A model generated the notes under the pieces. The model was not told the origin of the DNA and made no database searches. It saw nothing but the letters and a program-made list of their open reading frames with translations. 15,625 nucleotides of DNA from a bacterium (lineage in GTDB: Bacteria > Patescibacteriota > Minisyncoccia > Phycocordibacterales > UBA918), in NCBI GenBank assembly GCA_002710785.1, contig PAMC01000017.1:1-15625 (forward strand), in the 5' to 3' direction. Below are positions 5,174 through 11,578 of the stretch, one piece after another. The translations under genes were made by a program, and so were the position numbers. The first letter of the stretch is position 1; each line of letters starts with the position of its first letter.

Positions 5174-6112
5174 CTAGGTAGTTTTGAGGGTGACGTAGAT
5201 GTCTTCGAGGGCGCGGACAGCGTCGCCGGCGGAGATATTATTTTGGTGGTAGCGCACGTTGGTACAGTCGCCCGCCGCCCAAATGCCGGGAGTACCCGTT
5301 TTTTGCGTCCACGGGTCGATGGTAATGCGTTTAAGCTCGTCGCGTTCGACAGCCTCGGCAGCAAAATCGGTGGTTGGGATCATGCCAATCTCAACAAATA
5401 CACCAGTTACCGGCAGCGTGTGTGATTCACCGGTTGCGGTATCGGTGTAGCTGAGACCGTTTACCATTTGCTCGCCGAGAACGGCAGTGGTCTCAGCGTT
5501 GGTGATGCCGGTCATATTCTCGTGTGCGAGAACACGTTCGACGGTCACGGGGTCGGCTTTGTACTCTGGGTTGCGGTGGAGTAGGGTAACGCTCTTAGCG
5601 TAGGCCAAGAGCTGCGCGGCAGTTTCAAAACCTGCGTTTCCACCACCAATTACGGCTACGTCTTGAGCAGCAAAGATGGGGCCGTCACATGAGGCACAGT
5701 AGGTAACACCCTTATGCTCAAACTCATCGGCTCCAGGGACACCGAGCCGGCGGCGCTGACTACCGGTGGTAATTAAAATGGCGCGTGCAGTAGCCGTTTC
5801 TCCGTTGCTTAAGGTGACGGTATGTTCGCGCTCACCCTTACTGAGGTTGGTTGCAGATACGCCAGACTTAATCGTAACGTGCTCACCGGCGTAGGTTTCA
5901 ACGTGGGTTTTTAAGCTCTCAGCCAAGTCGGCACCGCTGATGTGCGGGCTGCCGATCCAGTTTTGAATATCGGGGGAGACAATGCTCTGGCCACCCCACT
6001 CGGGAGTAACTAGAAGGGTCTTCAGTTGCTTGCGTGACGCGTAGACTCCAGCCGACGCGCCCCCTGGGCCACCGCCGATGATAATAAGATCGTAAAGTTC
6101 CTGGTTGCTCAT
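5174..6112 (-). CDS. trxB: Thioredoxin reductase (FAD/NADPH-dependent)
   Basis: 312 residues, the standard length of low-molecular-weight bacterial thioredoxin reductase. Domains in order: FAD-binding Rossmann motif DLIIIGGGPGGASAG (residues 8-22); central NADPH domain with VIGGGNAGFETA (154-165); redox-active CASC (139-142) in the TYCASCDGPIF context; and the C-terminal FAD motif GIWAAGDCTN. It transfers electrons from NADPH through FAD and the Cys pair to thioredoxin or a related carrier in the cytoplasm. Ferredoxin-NADP reductase-like relatives lack this CxxC, so the assignment is firm. It is divergent from the CsoR/CstR-family gene, and the operator palindrome at 6167-6183 lies 55-71 bp upstream of its ATG, so the repressor may control both. 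No Shine-Dalgarno is evident. It stops at TAG. Confidence 0.95.
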   Translation of the reverse strand: MSNQELYDLIIIGGGPGGASAGVYASRKQLKTLLVTPEWGGQSIVSPDIQNWIGSPHISGADLAESLKTHVETYAGEHVTIKSGVSATNLSKGEREHTVTLSNGETATARAILITTGSQRRRLGVPGADEFEHKGVTYCASCDGPIFAAQDVAVIGGGNAGFETAAQLLAYAKSVTLLHRNPEYKADPVTVERVLAHENMTGITNAETTAVLGEQMVNGLSYTDTATGESHTLPVTGVFVEIGMIPTTDFAAEAVERDELKRITIDPWTQKTGTPGIWAAGDCTNVRYHQNNISAGDAVRALEDIYVTLKTT

Positions 6113-6157
6113 ACAGACAGACTAGTTAGGTAACCCCGGTAGGATACCACAGGCGAC

Positions 6158-6186
6158 TGGACATGTATACCCCCAGGGGGTATGCT
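6158..6186 (+). promoter_or_regulatory. Promoter with embedded CsoR/CstR-type operator
   Basis: TGGACA (6158-6163) and TATGCT (6181-6186) are separated by exactly 17 bp. A perfect 17-nt palindrome, ATACCCCC-A-GGGGGTAT (6167-6183), fills the spacer and overlaps the -10. AT-flanked G-tracts of this kind are the known operator type of CsoR and CstR repressors. Bound protein would block polymerase directly. The predicted start coincides with the ATG at 6193, so the repressor mRNA would be leaderless and autoregulated. Confidence 0.85.
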
Positions 6187-6192
6187 ACCAGC

Positions 6193-6429
6193 ATGAAACA
6201 GATTCACAACCGTTTGCACCGCCTGCAGGGTCAGCTATCGTCACTCGATACGGCTATAGCTGAGGGGGCTGCCTGCACTGAGGTAATCCTGCAGCTCTTA
6301 GCAGCCAAGGGGGCGCTGGACGCGACCGTTCAGGCGTATCTCGAAGCGTCGATGGATGACTGCATACACAACGCTGACCCAGCGGCGCTCAAGCGCGTTA
6401 TTAAAATGTTTATAAAACACGTTTCGTAA
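6193..6429 (+). CDS. CsoR/CstR/RcnR-family (DUF156) transcriptional repressor
   Basis: A 78-residue all-helical protein. MKQIHNRLHRLQGQLSSLD is the conserved N-terminal DNA-binding helix; helix 2 has the first conserved Cys (C28 in AACTEVILQLLAA), and EASMDDC holds the second (C57). Copper sensors of the CsoR type have His four residues before that Cys; here it is Ser53. The persulfide sensor CstR also keeps the two Cys but lacks the His, so a sulfane-sulfur-sensing role is a reasonable inference. The ATG at 6193 is preferred over one at 6163 because the upstream segment contains the operator and -10 box. Neighbours are trxB (divergent) and a DUF4395-like gene 11 bp downstream, consistent with thiol or sulfur stress rather than copper export: no copper ATPase is present. 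Confidence 0.9.
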   Translation: MKQIHNRLHRLQGQLSSLDTAIAEGAACTEVILQLLAAKGALDATVQAYLEASMDDCIHNADPAALKRVIKMFIKHVS

Positions 6430-6440
6430 AAATATTGTAT

Positions 6441-6515
6441 ATGTTGTCAAAACTCAAAACGTTCGGTTTCTTTCAGTACGGTACCGTTATTCCTAACCTT
6501 ACGATCCATGGCTAG
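6441..6515 (+). pseudogene. N-terminal segment of the DUF4395-like gene, ended by in-frame TAG
   Basis: An ATG at 6441, 11 bp after the repressor stop, opens a 24-codon frame (MLSKLKTFGFFQYGTVIPNL...) ending at TAG 6513-6515. The same frame continues without another stop through PAPYPVLNERAIRAGAGI into the downstream ORF. The 'P.YPVLNER..RA.AGI' stretch between the TAG and the next ATG looks like conserved protein but has no ATG, GTG or TTG of its own. That argues the TAG splits what was one gene. Confidence 0.55.
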
Positions 6516-6569
6516 CCGGCGCCGTACCCGGTACTCAACGAGCGCGCGATTCGCGCGGGCGCCGGCATC

Positions 6570-7010
6570 ATGTTCGCGCTCGGTTTCTTAGCCTTCTTTC
6601 AAGCCTTCTACCTGCGTGAGTTTCTCTTTATTCAAATTATTGTCGTCGTGTTCTTTTTCGATTTCTTGATGAAGGTCGTGGTGGGCACTAAGTTTTCACC
6701 AATTAGCCAGCTGGCCAACTTGATAGTACGCAACCAAGCGCCAGAGTACGTTGGTGCGGTGCAGAAACGCTTCGCGTGGAGTATTGACCTACTCTTATCG
6801 GGTACGATGCTGTTGCTCCTCTTTGGTTTTGGGGCGCAGGGGCTGCCTAACCTGCTGATTTGCGGCGTGTGTCTCGTCTTTATGTTTATGGAGAGTGCGT
6901 TTGGGATTTGCGTGAGTTGTAAGATCTACGGTGGCTTACTCGCGATGGGTGTTATTAAGCAGCCTGAGGTGCGACCAGCGTGTGCGGGGAATGTGTGTAG
7001 TATTGAGTAA
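6570..7010 (+). CDS. DUF4395-like membrane protein, main ORF downstream of an in-frame TAG
   Basis: The 146 residues from ATG 6570 form four membrane segments (near 2-16, 17-37, 69-87 and 92-112) followed by a Cys-rich tail. The tail contains ICVSCKIYG and PACAGNVCSIE; a CxGxxC-type end is common in DUF4395-like proteins associated with sulfur and thioredoxin genes. The family's conserved N-terminal VLNER-type motif lies upstream of this ATG, in the same frame but before it and after a TAG at 6513, so the real product is either N-terminally short or the gene is a recent pseudogene. It is co-oriented with and directly after the CsoR/CstR-family repressor and should share its promoter. Role unknown; a membrane partner in thiol or sulfur handling is inferred from context. 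A strong terminator follows immediately. Confidence 0.7.
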   Translation: MFALGFLAFFQAFYLREFLFIQIIVVVFFFDFLMKVVVGTKFSPISQLANLIVRNQAPEYVGAVQKRFAWSIDLLLSGTMLLLLFGFGAQGLPNLLICGVCLVFMFMESAFGICVSCKIYGGLLAMGVIKQPEVRPACAGNVCSIE

Positions 7011-7040
7011 CCAAAAAAGCCCAGTGGGGCTTTTTTGGTT
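7009..7040. terminator. Rho-independent terminator of the repressor-DUF4395 operon
   Basis: A perfect 14-bp stem, AACCAAAAAAGCCC with GGGCTTTTTTGGTT, with loop AGTG. The left arm begins on the last two bases of the DUF4395 stop codon. The symmetric A/T tracts make it usable from both sides, so it may also stop leftward ftsZ transcripts. Confidence 0.9.
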
Positions 7041-7109
7041 TGTCTTATTGATGTTGAAACGCTGGCACAGGGGTCAAGTTTCTAACTATAATTGTTCGTT
7101 ACACTCCAA

Positions 7110-7195
7110 TTCTAGCAAGAACTTCCTCCCCGGCCTCGCTGCTTCGTCGCGGCAGGCTAGAGCCGCTCCTCACATCGCTCCGGCTCGCGGTAACG
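7110..7195. repeat. GC-rich hairpin-forming spacer downstream of ftsZ (possible dispersed repeat)
   Basis: This part of the ftsZ/DUF4395 convergent spacer is unusually GC-rich and contains short inverted repeats, for example GAGCCG/CGGCTC on the minus strand. No promoter or supported ORF is seen. The structure resembles REP-like dispersed elements, but only one copy lies in the window, so repeat status is unproven. Confidence 0.2.
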
Positions 7196-7207
7196 CTTTC
7201 TTTCGTT

Positions 7208-8443
7208 CTATTTTAATTTAGAACGTCGTAAGAAAGCGGGTACCGCGCCCCAGTCCTCATCGTCTTCTTCGTCAATTGGGTCGATTGGTTTTGGTTCGGC
7301 GTTTGGCTTCTCCTCCTTCTTTTCTTCCCCGTCAGTTTTTTCAGCTGGTACCGGTGGCTCTTCACGTTTTGGTAGCGAATTAAAGATCCGGCCACGCACT
7401 GACTCAGCTTCTTCGCGGTCCTCACTTACACGCGCTGTTGCTGCAGTCCGTACGATGGTGCCAGCGTCGGCCTGGCCGTCGATCTCAGCCTCTGGAAAGC
7501 CAGTAGCAATGACGGTTACCTTCACCTCATTTTTCTTGAGCTTCTCGTCGCGGATGGCGCCAAAGATAACCTTCGCGTGTGGGTCAATTGACTCGGTGAT
7601 GACTCGCGCGGCATCCTGGATCTCGAGCATACCCAGGTCGTCGCCGCCGGCGATGGCAAAGAGCACACCCTTCGCTCCGGTGATAGATACCTCCAGGAGG
7701 GGAGAGTTTATTGCGCGCTGTGCAGCCTCCTCAGCTCGTTTCTCGCCAGAGCTCTCACCAATACCCATAAGGGCAGAACCCGCATTTTCCATAACAGAAC
7801 GGATGTCAGCAAAGTCAACGTTAATGATACCTGGCATGGTAATGAGGTCGGAGATCCCTTCTACCGCCTGCTTGAGGATGTCGTCACACATACCAAAAGC
7901 ATTCTTAACTGTGGTGTCGCGATCGACAATGGCCAAGAGGCGGTCGTTTGGAATAATGATGAGCGCATCAACTTCCTTCTTCAGCTCCTCAATACCCTGC
8001 AGCGCCATGCGCATACGCTCTTGCCCCTCAAAGAGAAACGGTTTGGTAACCACACCAACAGTGAGGGCACCGCTCTCGCGAGCGATCTTAGCAGCTACCG
8101 GCGCAGCACCGGTACCGGTACCACCACCCATTCCGCCAGTAATGAAGACCATGTCCGAACCCTTAATAGAGTTGTTGATCTCCTCACGGGTCTCTTCAGC
8201 AGCGCGACGCCCCATGTCGGGGTTACCGCCGGCACCGAGACCTCGCGTGAGGTTTTTACCAATGTGGATTTTCTTTTTAGCGAGCGAGTGATGCAGATCT
8301 TGCGCATCACTGTTAATGGCCACAAACTCAACCCCTTTAATTTTTGAGTTGACCATGTGGTTGACCGCGTTGTTTCCGGACCCACCAACCCCGATTACAC
8401 GAATCCGGGCAAAAGACTCTACGTCAGTCTTGATTTGCTCCAT
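7208..8443 (-). CDS. ftsZ: Cell division GTPase FtsZ
   Basis: 411 residues. The N-terminal GTPase domain starts with IRVIGVGGSGNNAVNHM (nucleotide-binding loop) and has the tubulin signature GGMGGGTGTGAAP (103-115). The T7 loop region NVDFADIRSVM, which completes the GTPase site of the neighbouring subunit, is intact. After the C-terminal domain comes an acidic, Lys/Glu/Pro-rich linker of about 55 residues, then the conserved tail DWGAVPAFLRR, which binds FtsA and other anchors. The protein polymerises into the Z-ring at midcell. It lies downstream of ftsA on the same strand, but a weak terminator and a separate promoter intervene, so it is probably transcribed largely on its own. The upstream sequence has no clear Shine-Dalgarno. 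It stops at TAG. Confidence 0.98.
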   Translation of the reverse strand: MEQIKTDVESFARIRVIGVGGSGNNAVNHMVNSKIKGVEFVAINSDAQDLHHSLAKKKIHIGKNLTRGLGAGGNPDMGRRAAEETREEINNSIKGSDMVFITGGMGGGTGTGAAPVAAKIARESGALTVGVVTKPFLFEGQERMRMALQGIEELKKEVDALIIIPNDRLLAIVDRDTTVKNAFGMCDDILKQAVEGISDLITMPGIINVDFADIRSVMENAGSALMGIGESSGEKRAEEAAQRAINSPLLEVSITGAKGVLFAIAGGDDLGMLEIQDAARVITESIDPHAKVIFGAIRDEKLKKNEVKVTVIATGFPEAEIDGQADAGTIVRTAATARVSEDREEAESVRGRIFNSLPKREEPPVPAEKTDGEEKKEEKPNAEPKPIDPIDEEDDEDWGAVPAFLRRSKLK

Positions 8444-8525
8444 AGTTTTTTCTTAACGTTCACGCTGCTAATTGTTCTTGGTTGGTGTACATTCCCATGA
8501 GTACCAAACCGTACGTGATGGCTGT

Positions 8526-8554
8526 ATCATACCGGCCTCGCTTCAAACTGTCAC
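8526..8554 (-). promoter_or_regulatory. Probable ftsZ promoter
   Basis: Read leftward, GTGACA (8554-8549) and TATGAT (8531-8526) are separated by 17 bp, a good sigma-70 match. The start would be near 8519, leaving a leader of about 75 nt before the ftsZ ATG. The -35 is one arm of a perfect inverted repeat CTGTCA-N6-TGACAG (8548-8565), which could be an operator. Confidence 0.55.
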
Positions 8555-8605
8555 TATATTGACAGGCTCGAGAATCGTGTGTTTTTCAAATTTACAAAAT
8601 GTACT

Positions 8606-8628
8606 AAAAAAGCCCTTACATACTGGGC
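8606..8628 (-). terminator. Weak Rho-independent terminator after ftsA
   Basis: Read leftward, GCCC and GGGC form a 4-bp stem with a 9-nt loop followed by six T. The stem is short, so termination is probably partial, leaving some ftsA-ftsZ read-through. Confidence 0.45.
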
Positions 8629-8685
8629 CATATTGGTACGACAGTCGAGTGAACAGCCGCTGTCATTGATGTGGTGTAATGTTGT

Positions 8686-9858
8686 CTAGGGAAGAAACTG
8701 CTGCAACCAAGCCAACACCGTGTTCTTGGTTTGCCGAGCTAAGCCGATACCTGAGCTGTCTTGCTCGTCGTTCGCACCCCACATGCAGAGGCCGTAGGCA
8801 ACAGCCCACGAGGCATCGCGCACCTTGCCATTTTGTCCTGGGTCGAGGGTGGCAATGCGTGACGGGAGTCGTAGACTGGCACGTGCCAGGTCTTGAATAC
8901 TGGCGATACCTGAGCCGCCACCGGTAATGATGACGCCGGCTGGCAACAGACCATCGCGCTTAATCTTTTTTAGGTGCGCGTCGATGAGTTCGAAGATGTC
9001 TGAGAGACGGGCGGTGATGATTTCGTCGAGTTTGCGCTTACTATAGTTGGCACTGCTCATGCCGCCGCGCTTGATTTTCTCAGCTTCTTCAAGGGGGATC
9101 TTGAGGCCAAGCGCGATGTCGTTCGTAATATCGTTTGAGCCAATCGGGAAGACCTTCACCGAGATTGGAATGTTGTTTTCAAACACTGCAATTGAGACAG
9201 TTTCGGCGCCGATGTTTGCGAGTACACAACCCGCCCGTTTTTGGGCTTTGCTGAGCATGACAAAGCTGGCTGCCAGCGGTGCCGCCATCACGTCCTCGAC
9301 GATGATGCCAATGTTCTCAATGGCGTGCACGATGTCGTTGAGGTGTTGCTCGTGGGTGGTAATAAACATTGATTCAACCGTAAGCTTGGTGCCTTTGAGG
9401 CCTGCAGCCCGCCCAAGCACCGGCTCGCCATCAATAGCGTAGGAGAGGGGAATGGCGTGCAGGATTTTCCGGTTGGGGATGTTTTCGATGATGCGGTCTT
9501 CGCTATCCTGCATGGCTTTGTCGAGGTCGGTCTGGGTGATCTCGGAGTCAGCGCGGGTGGTAATAACTTCGCCGTGGCTGAAGACCTCGTCGAGCCCCAC
9601 AGAGCCGATTGAGACGTACGCGCGGCGGATACTTACGCCAGCAGCCTTTTCCGCCTGAATAACGGCGCTGCGCACACTCCGCACGACGTCGGCGTCGTTG
9701 ACGATGTAGCCGTTGCGTAGACCCCGGCTCTCAGCAAAGCCCGTGCCGATGATTTGCGGTAATTGCTTATCGGTTTTTTTCTCAGGCACAGAGACAATTA
9801 CTACCTTTACCTGGTAGGTACCAATGTCAATGCCGGCGATCACACGCGGTTGGGCCAT
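8686..9858 (-). CDS. ftsA: Cell division protein FtsA (actin-like Z-ring membrane anchor)
   Basis: 390 residues with the actin-fold ATPase motifs in order: phosphate-1 VIAGIDIGTYQVKVVIV (6-22), the 1C-type insertion region (about 85-165), phosphate-2 CVLANIGAETVSIAVFE, and the adenosine loop VIITGGGSGIASIQDL. The last residues, NTVLAWLQQFLP, form the amphipathic helix that inserts in the membrane. FtsA links FtsZ filaments to the inner membrane and recruits later divisome proteins; the partner ftsZ is the next gene, whose tail motif is intact. A -10-like TAAAAT (9872-9867) lies 8 nt before the ATG, suggesting a near-leaderless transcript in addition to any read-through from ybeY. No Shine-Dalgarno. 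Stops at TAG. Confidence 0.96.
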   Translation of the reverse strand: MAQPRVIAGIDIGTYQVKVVIVSVPEKKTDKQLPQIIGTGFAESRGLRNGYIVNDADVVRSVRSAVIQAEKAAGVSIRRAYVSIGSVGLDEVFSHGEVITTRADSEITQTDLDKAMQDSEDRIIENIPNRKILHAIPLSYAIDGEPVLGRAAGLKGTKLTVESMFITTHEQHLNDIVHAIENIGIIVEDVMAAPLAASFVMLSKAQKRAGCVLANIGAETVSIAVFENNIPISVKVFPIGSNDITNDIALGLKIPLEEAEKIKRGGMSSANYSKRKLDEIITARLSDIFELIDAHLKKIKRDGLLPAGVIITGGGSGIASIQDLARASLRLPSRIATLDPGQNGKVRDASWAVAYGLCMWGANDEQDSSGIGLARQTKNTVLAWLQQFLP

Positions 9859-9913
9859 ATTTAATCATTTTAGCATTTACTGCCTAGTTATAGGAAAAAG
9901 ATATACAGCTTTG

Positions 9914-10288
9914 CTAGCGGACTCCAAATTGCGCGCAGTACTGCGCTTCGAGCTTGTCCATTTTTGGGCCGTGGTCGTGCCCCTTTAGGTGCAGGCAGCC
10001 GTGTATGAAAAGGTAGGTGAGGTAGCCGTTGACACTGAGGTCAAAATTTTTAGCTTCGCGAGCCGCGACTTCGGGACAGAGGTACACTTCGCCGCACTGC
10101 TTGGTGAGCGGGAAGGAGAGTACGTTTGGCACGTAGTCTTTGTTGCGGGTGGTTTGATTTAATGTGCGAGCACGAGTTTTGCCAACGAATACTACCGTGA
10201 CGTCGTAGCCGGTACCTAAAATAGCCTCGGCAATTGGTCGCAGGCGAAGCTTCGGCGGCTGTTTGATAGTGCTAGCAGTGTGGAGCAT
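9914..10288 (-). CDS. ybeY: Endoribonuclease YbeY (16S rRNA maturation factor)
   Basis: 124 residues, short but within the family range. The zinc-binding signature HGCLHLKGHDH is at 96-106; H96, H100 and H106 are the metal ligands. VPNVLSFPL (53-61) is the conserved strand before the catalytic region, followed by GEVYLCPEVA. YbeY is a metal-dependent single-strand RNase needed for 16S rRNA 3'-end processing and ribosome quality control. The ATG at 10288 is chosen because the longer GTG start at 10312 lies inside a terminator hairpin. It sits between rpsU and ftsA on the same strand. The basic N-terminus (IKQPPKLRLRP) replaces the longer N-terminal region of larger homologs. No Shine-Dalgarno is visible, so translation may depend on read-through mRNA from rpsU. 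Confidence 0.93.
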   Translation of the reverse strand: MLHTASTIKQPPKLRLRPIAEAILGTGYDVTVVFVGKTRARTLNQTTRNKDYVPNVLSFPLTKQCGEVYLCPEVAAREAKNFDLSVNGYLTYLFIHGCLHLKGHDHGPKMDKLEAQYCAQFGVR

Positions 10289-10300
10289 GGTGTGCTTTAG

Positions 10301-10331
10301 AAAACCACCCACCGGAGTGGTGGGTGGTTTT
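10301..10331. terminator. Strong terminator between rpsU and ybeY
   Basis: A 13-bp perfect stem, AAAACCACCCACC with GGTGGGTGGTTTT, around a 5-nt loop. It starts 7 bp after the rpsU stop and ends 13 bp before the ybeY ATG. A/T tracts on both sides allow either direction. It should limit ybeY expression relative to rpsU. Confidence 0.85.
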
Positions 10332-10337
10332 CAGAGC

Positions 10338-10583
10338 TTAGCGTCGGCGACCGCGGCGCTCTGCCACTTTGCCGAGCTTGAGGTCGCGCTCGTAGGCGGC
10401 CTTTTTCTCGAGCTTCTTGAGGCGAGCGGCACGACGCACGTTGTCGCTTTTGGTGCGCGCGTAGTAGCGGTTGTCGCGCATCCGACGCACAATACCCGCG
10501 CCTTGCATGCGCTTCGTGAAGCGGCGAATCACGTTCGCGCTACTCTCTTTGTCGTTCTTCTCGACTTGTACGTTAACTGGCAT
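10338..10583 (-). CDS. rpsU: Small ribosomal subunit protein bS21
   Basis: 81 residues from the ATG at 10583 (MPVNVQVEKNDKESSANVIRRFTKRMQGAG), which matches the usual bS21 start and size. The body is a highly basic helix-rich protein ending RRGRRR, as expected for an rRNA-binding 30S protein near the anti-Shine-Dalgarno end of 16S rRNA. The frame is also open to an ATG at 10631, which, unlike the 10583 ATG, has a perfect AGGAG seven bases upstream; starting there would add 16 residues (MPQSACLHAITIFTQG). I keep the family-consistent start but regard the upstream one as a serious alternative. It has its own promoter and a structured leader, and is followed by a strong terminator. Confidence 0.92.
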   Translation of the reverse strand: MPVNVQVEKNDKESSANVIRRFTKRMQGAGIVRRMRDNRYYARTKSDNVRRAARLKKLEKKAAYERDLKLGKVAERRGRRR

Positions 10584-10604
10584 ACCCTGAGTGAAAATTG
10601 TTAT

Positions 10605-10643
10605 TGCATGCAAGCATGCACTTTGTGGCATCTATATTCTCCT
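10605..10643 (-). promoter_or_regulatory. Strong Shine-Dalgarno with an upstream in-frame rpsU start and palindrome
   Basis: AGGAG (10643-10639) lies 7 nt before an ATG at 10631 that is in frame with rpsU. Between this ATG and the family-typical start at 10583 is a near-palindrome, TGCATGC-AA-GCATGCA (10605-10620), able to form a small hairpin in the mRNA. This is the only perfect Shine-Dalgarno at optimal distance among the housekeeping genes in the window. Confidence 0.6.
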
Positions 10644-10680
10644 AATAATGTTGGAGCAACCCCTGCGAAACGCTATGCGA

Positions 10681-10750
10681 GTAGAAATGATACCAATTTC
10701 TACTACAGGGATAGTGGGCAAGATAATAGCACGTTGCGGCAATTCCGCAA
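10681..10750 (-). promoter_or_regulatory. rpsU promoter and leader hairpin
   Basis: Read leftward, TTGCGG (10750-10745) and TATTAT (10728-10723) are separated by 16 bp. The start would be near 10716, giving an 85-nt leader to the upstream ATG. The leader holds a perfect 8-bp hairpin, GTAGAAAT/ATTTCTAC (10681-10703, 7-nt loop), a possible autoregulatory site. Confidence 0.6.
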
Positions 10751-10826
10751 GGGCGCTTGCATTTTTTTTGTGTTTTTTAGTTTTATGATTGTAAATAATG
10801 CACTTTAAACTCGAGGGAATTCTTTG

Positions 10827-11531
10827 ATGACAAGAAGGAAAAGACACGTTCCTGGCACCAGTGTCGGCGTGGTGCGGCGACTAAGCGTGCTGCACAACAA
10901 TTGCTTCACACTTGGTCAGGGAGGTCATCTTGCGCATGGTATACCGCTCGATGAGTATCGAAACCACGAAGATGCCCCTGAAGCGTCCTTTCCACAAGTG
11001 TACCTTCGACAAGGAGCCTCTAGGCGTTACCGCCTGGTTGAGTACGAAACATTGCTCAGCGAGACTGAAAAGCGAAACCTCCGGATGTACAAGGCGGTCT
11101 ACCGAAAGCGCTGCGGACACTTTGAGCCCGGCCGACCGTCTGACGGATCGATCTACATCTACGCACCTGCGCTGGTGTCGCTTCGCTACGGTTATGTGCT
11201 GCCAGAAACTGAGGAGAGCACCATCATAGAAGGGCCACTGTTGATGCACCCTGGCGGCGCAATGCGTGACGGCTTCGTTTCTTTGGGTGATCCATGGGAG
11301 CATGATCGGACGGCAGTGTACCGCTTGGTTCCTGGTCATGTGCTTATGGTCAGCAGTCACCATGAAGATGACCATGGAGAATTGTTCTCAAGAATCGTCA
11401 GTATCGTTGTCGGCAAGTTCCTGGTCATGCGAATGCCGTCACGTTCTGAATTGGATTGGTTTGTGACCGCACAACAAGACATTTGTCGTGAGCAAGCCAC
11501 CCGGGTGCTGACCACTTCCATGAACGGCTAG
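10827..11531 (+). CDS. Hypothetical protein, 234 residues, own terminator
   Basis: The ATG at 10827 is preferred over an adjacent TTG because GAGGG (10813-10817) lies 9 nt upstream. The protein begins MTRRKRHVPGTSVGVVRRL and is rich in Arg, Tyr, His and Glu, with no membrane segment or signal peptide. Possible features are GPLLMHPGGAMRDGF (about 131-145) and a histidine/acid cluster SSHHEDDHGE (about 182-191), which might bind metal; both are observations, not family matches. It is divergent from rpsU and followed after 12 bp by a strong terminator, so it forms a self-contained transcription unit. I do not recognise a family. Intact length, a ribosome-binding site and a dedicated terminator argue that it is a real gene, possibly lineage-specific or acquired. 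Confidence 0.75.
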   Translation: MTRRKRHVPGTSVGVVRRLSVLHNNCFTLGQGGHLAHGIPLDEYRNHEDAPEASFPQVYLRQGASRRYRLVEYETLLSETEKRNLRMYKAVYRKRCGHFEPGRPSDGSIYIYAPALVSLRYGYVLPETEESTIIEGPLLMHPGGAMRDGFVSLGDPWEHDRTAVYRLVPGHVLMVSSHHEDDHGELFSRIVSIVVGKFLVMRMPSRSELDWFVTAQQDICREQATRVLTTSMNG

Positions 11532-11543
11532 ACAGAATCATAA

Positions 11544-11574
11544 CGGTCCGCGGGATGCGCGGACCGGTTTTTTT
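11544..11574 (+). terminator. Rho-independent terminator of the orphan gene
   Basis: CGGTCCGCG (11544-11552) pairs perfectly with CGCGGACCG (11558-11566) over a GGATG loop, followed by seven T. It lies 5 bp before the stop codon of the convergent HisRS-like gene, for which it is also positioned to act. Confidence 0.9.
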
Positions 11575-11578
11575 ATAC

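Noticed and set aside
6163..6192. Upstream ATG (6163) as start of the CsoR/CstR-family protein
   Set aside because: The extra ten codons consist of the operator and -10 box; ATG 6193 matches both the family N-terminus and the predicted transcription start.
6513..6515. TAG as a reassigned sense codon in this genome
   Set aside because: trxB, ftsZ, ftsA and ybeY all end at TAG exactly where their families should end, so a global amber reassignment does not fit.
7455..8291. Long rightward open frame of 278 codons antisense to ftsZ
   Set aside because: It lies wholly inside ftsZ, its product is a low-complexity Ser/Pro/Met/Arg mix, and it has no promoter. It is a codon-bias shadow.
10747..10769. 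Rightward terminator GCAAG-GGCG-CTTGC followed by eight T
   Set aside because: There is no rightward transcript upstream for it to end, and the DNA is better explained as the -35 region of the rpsU promoter.
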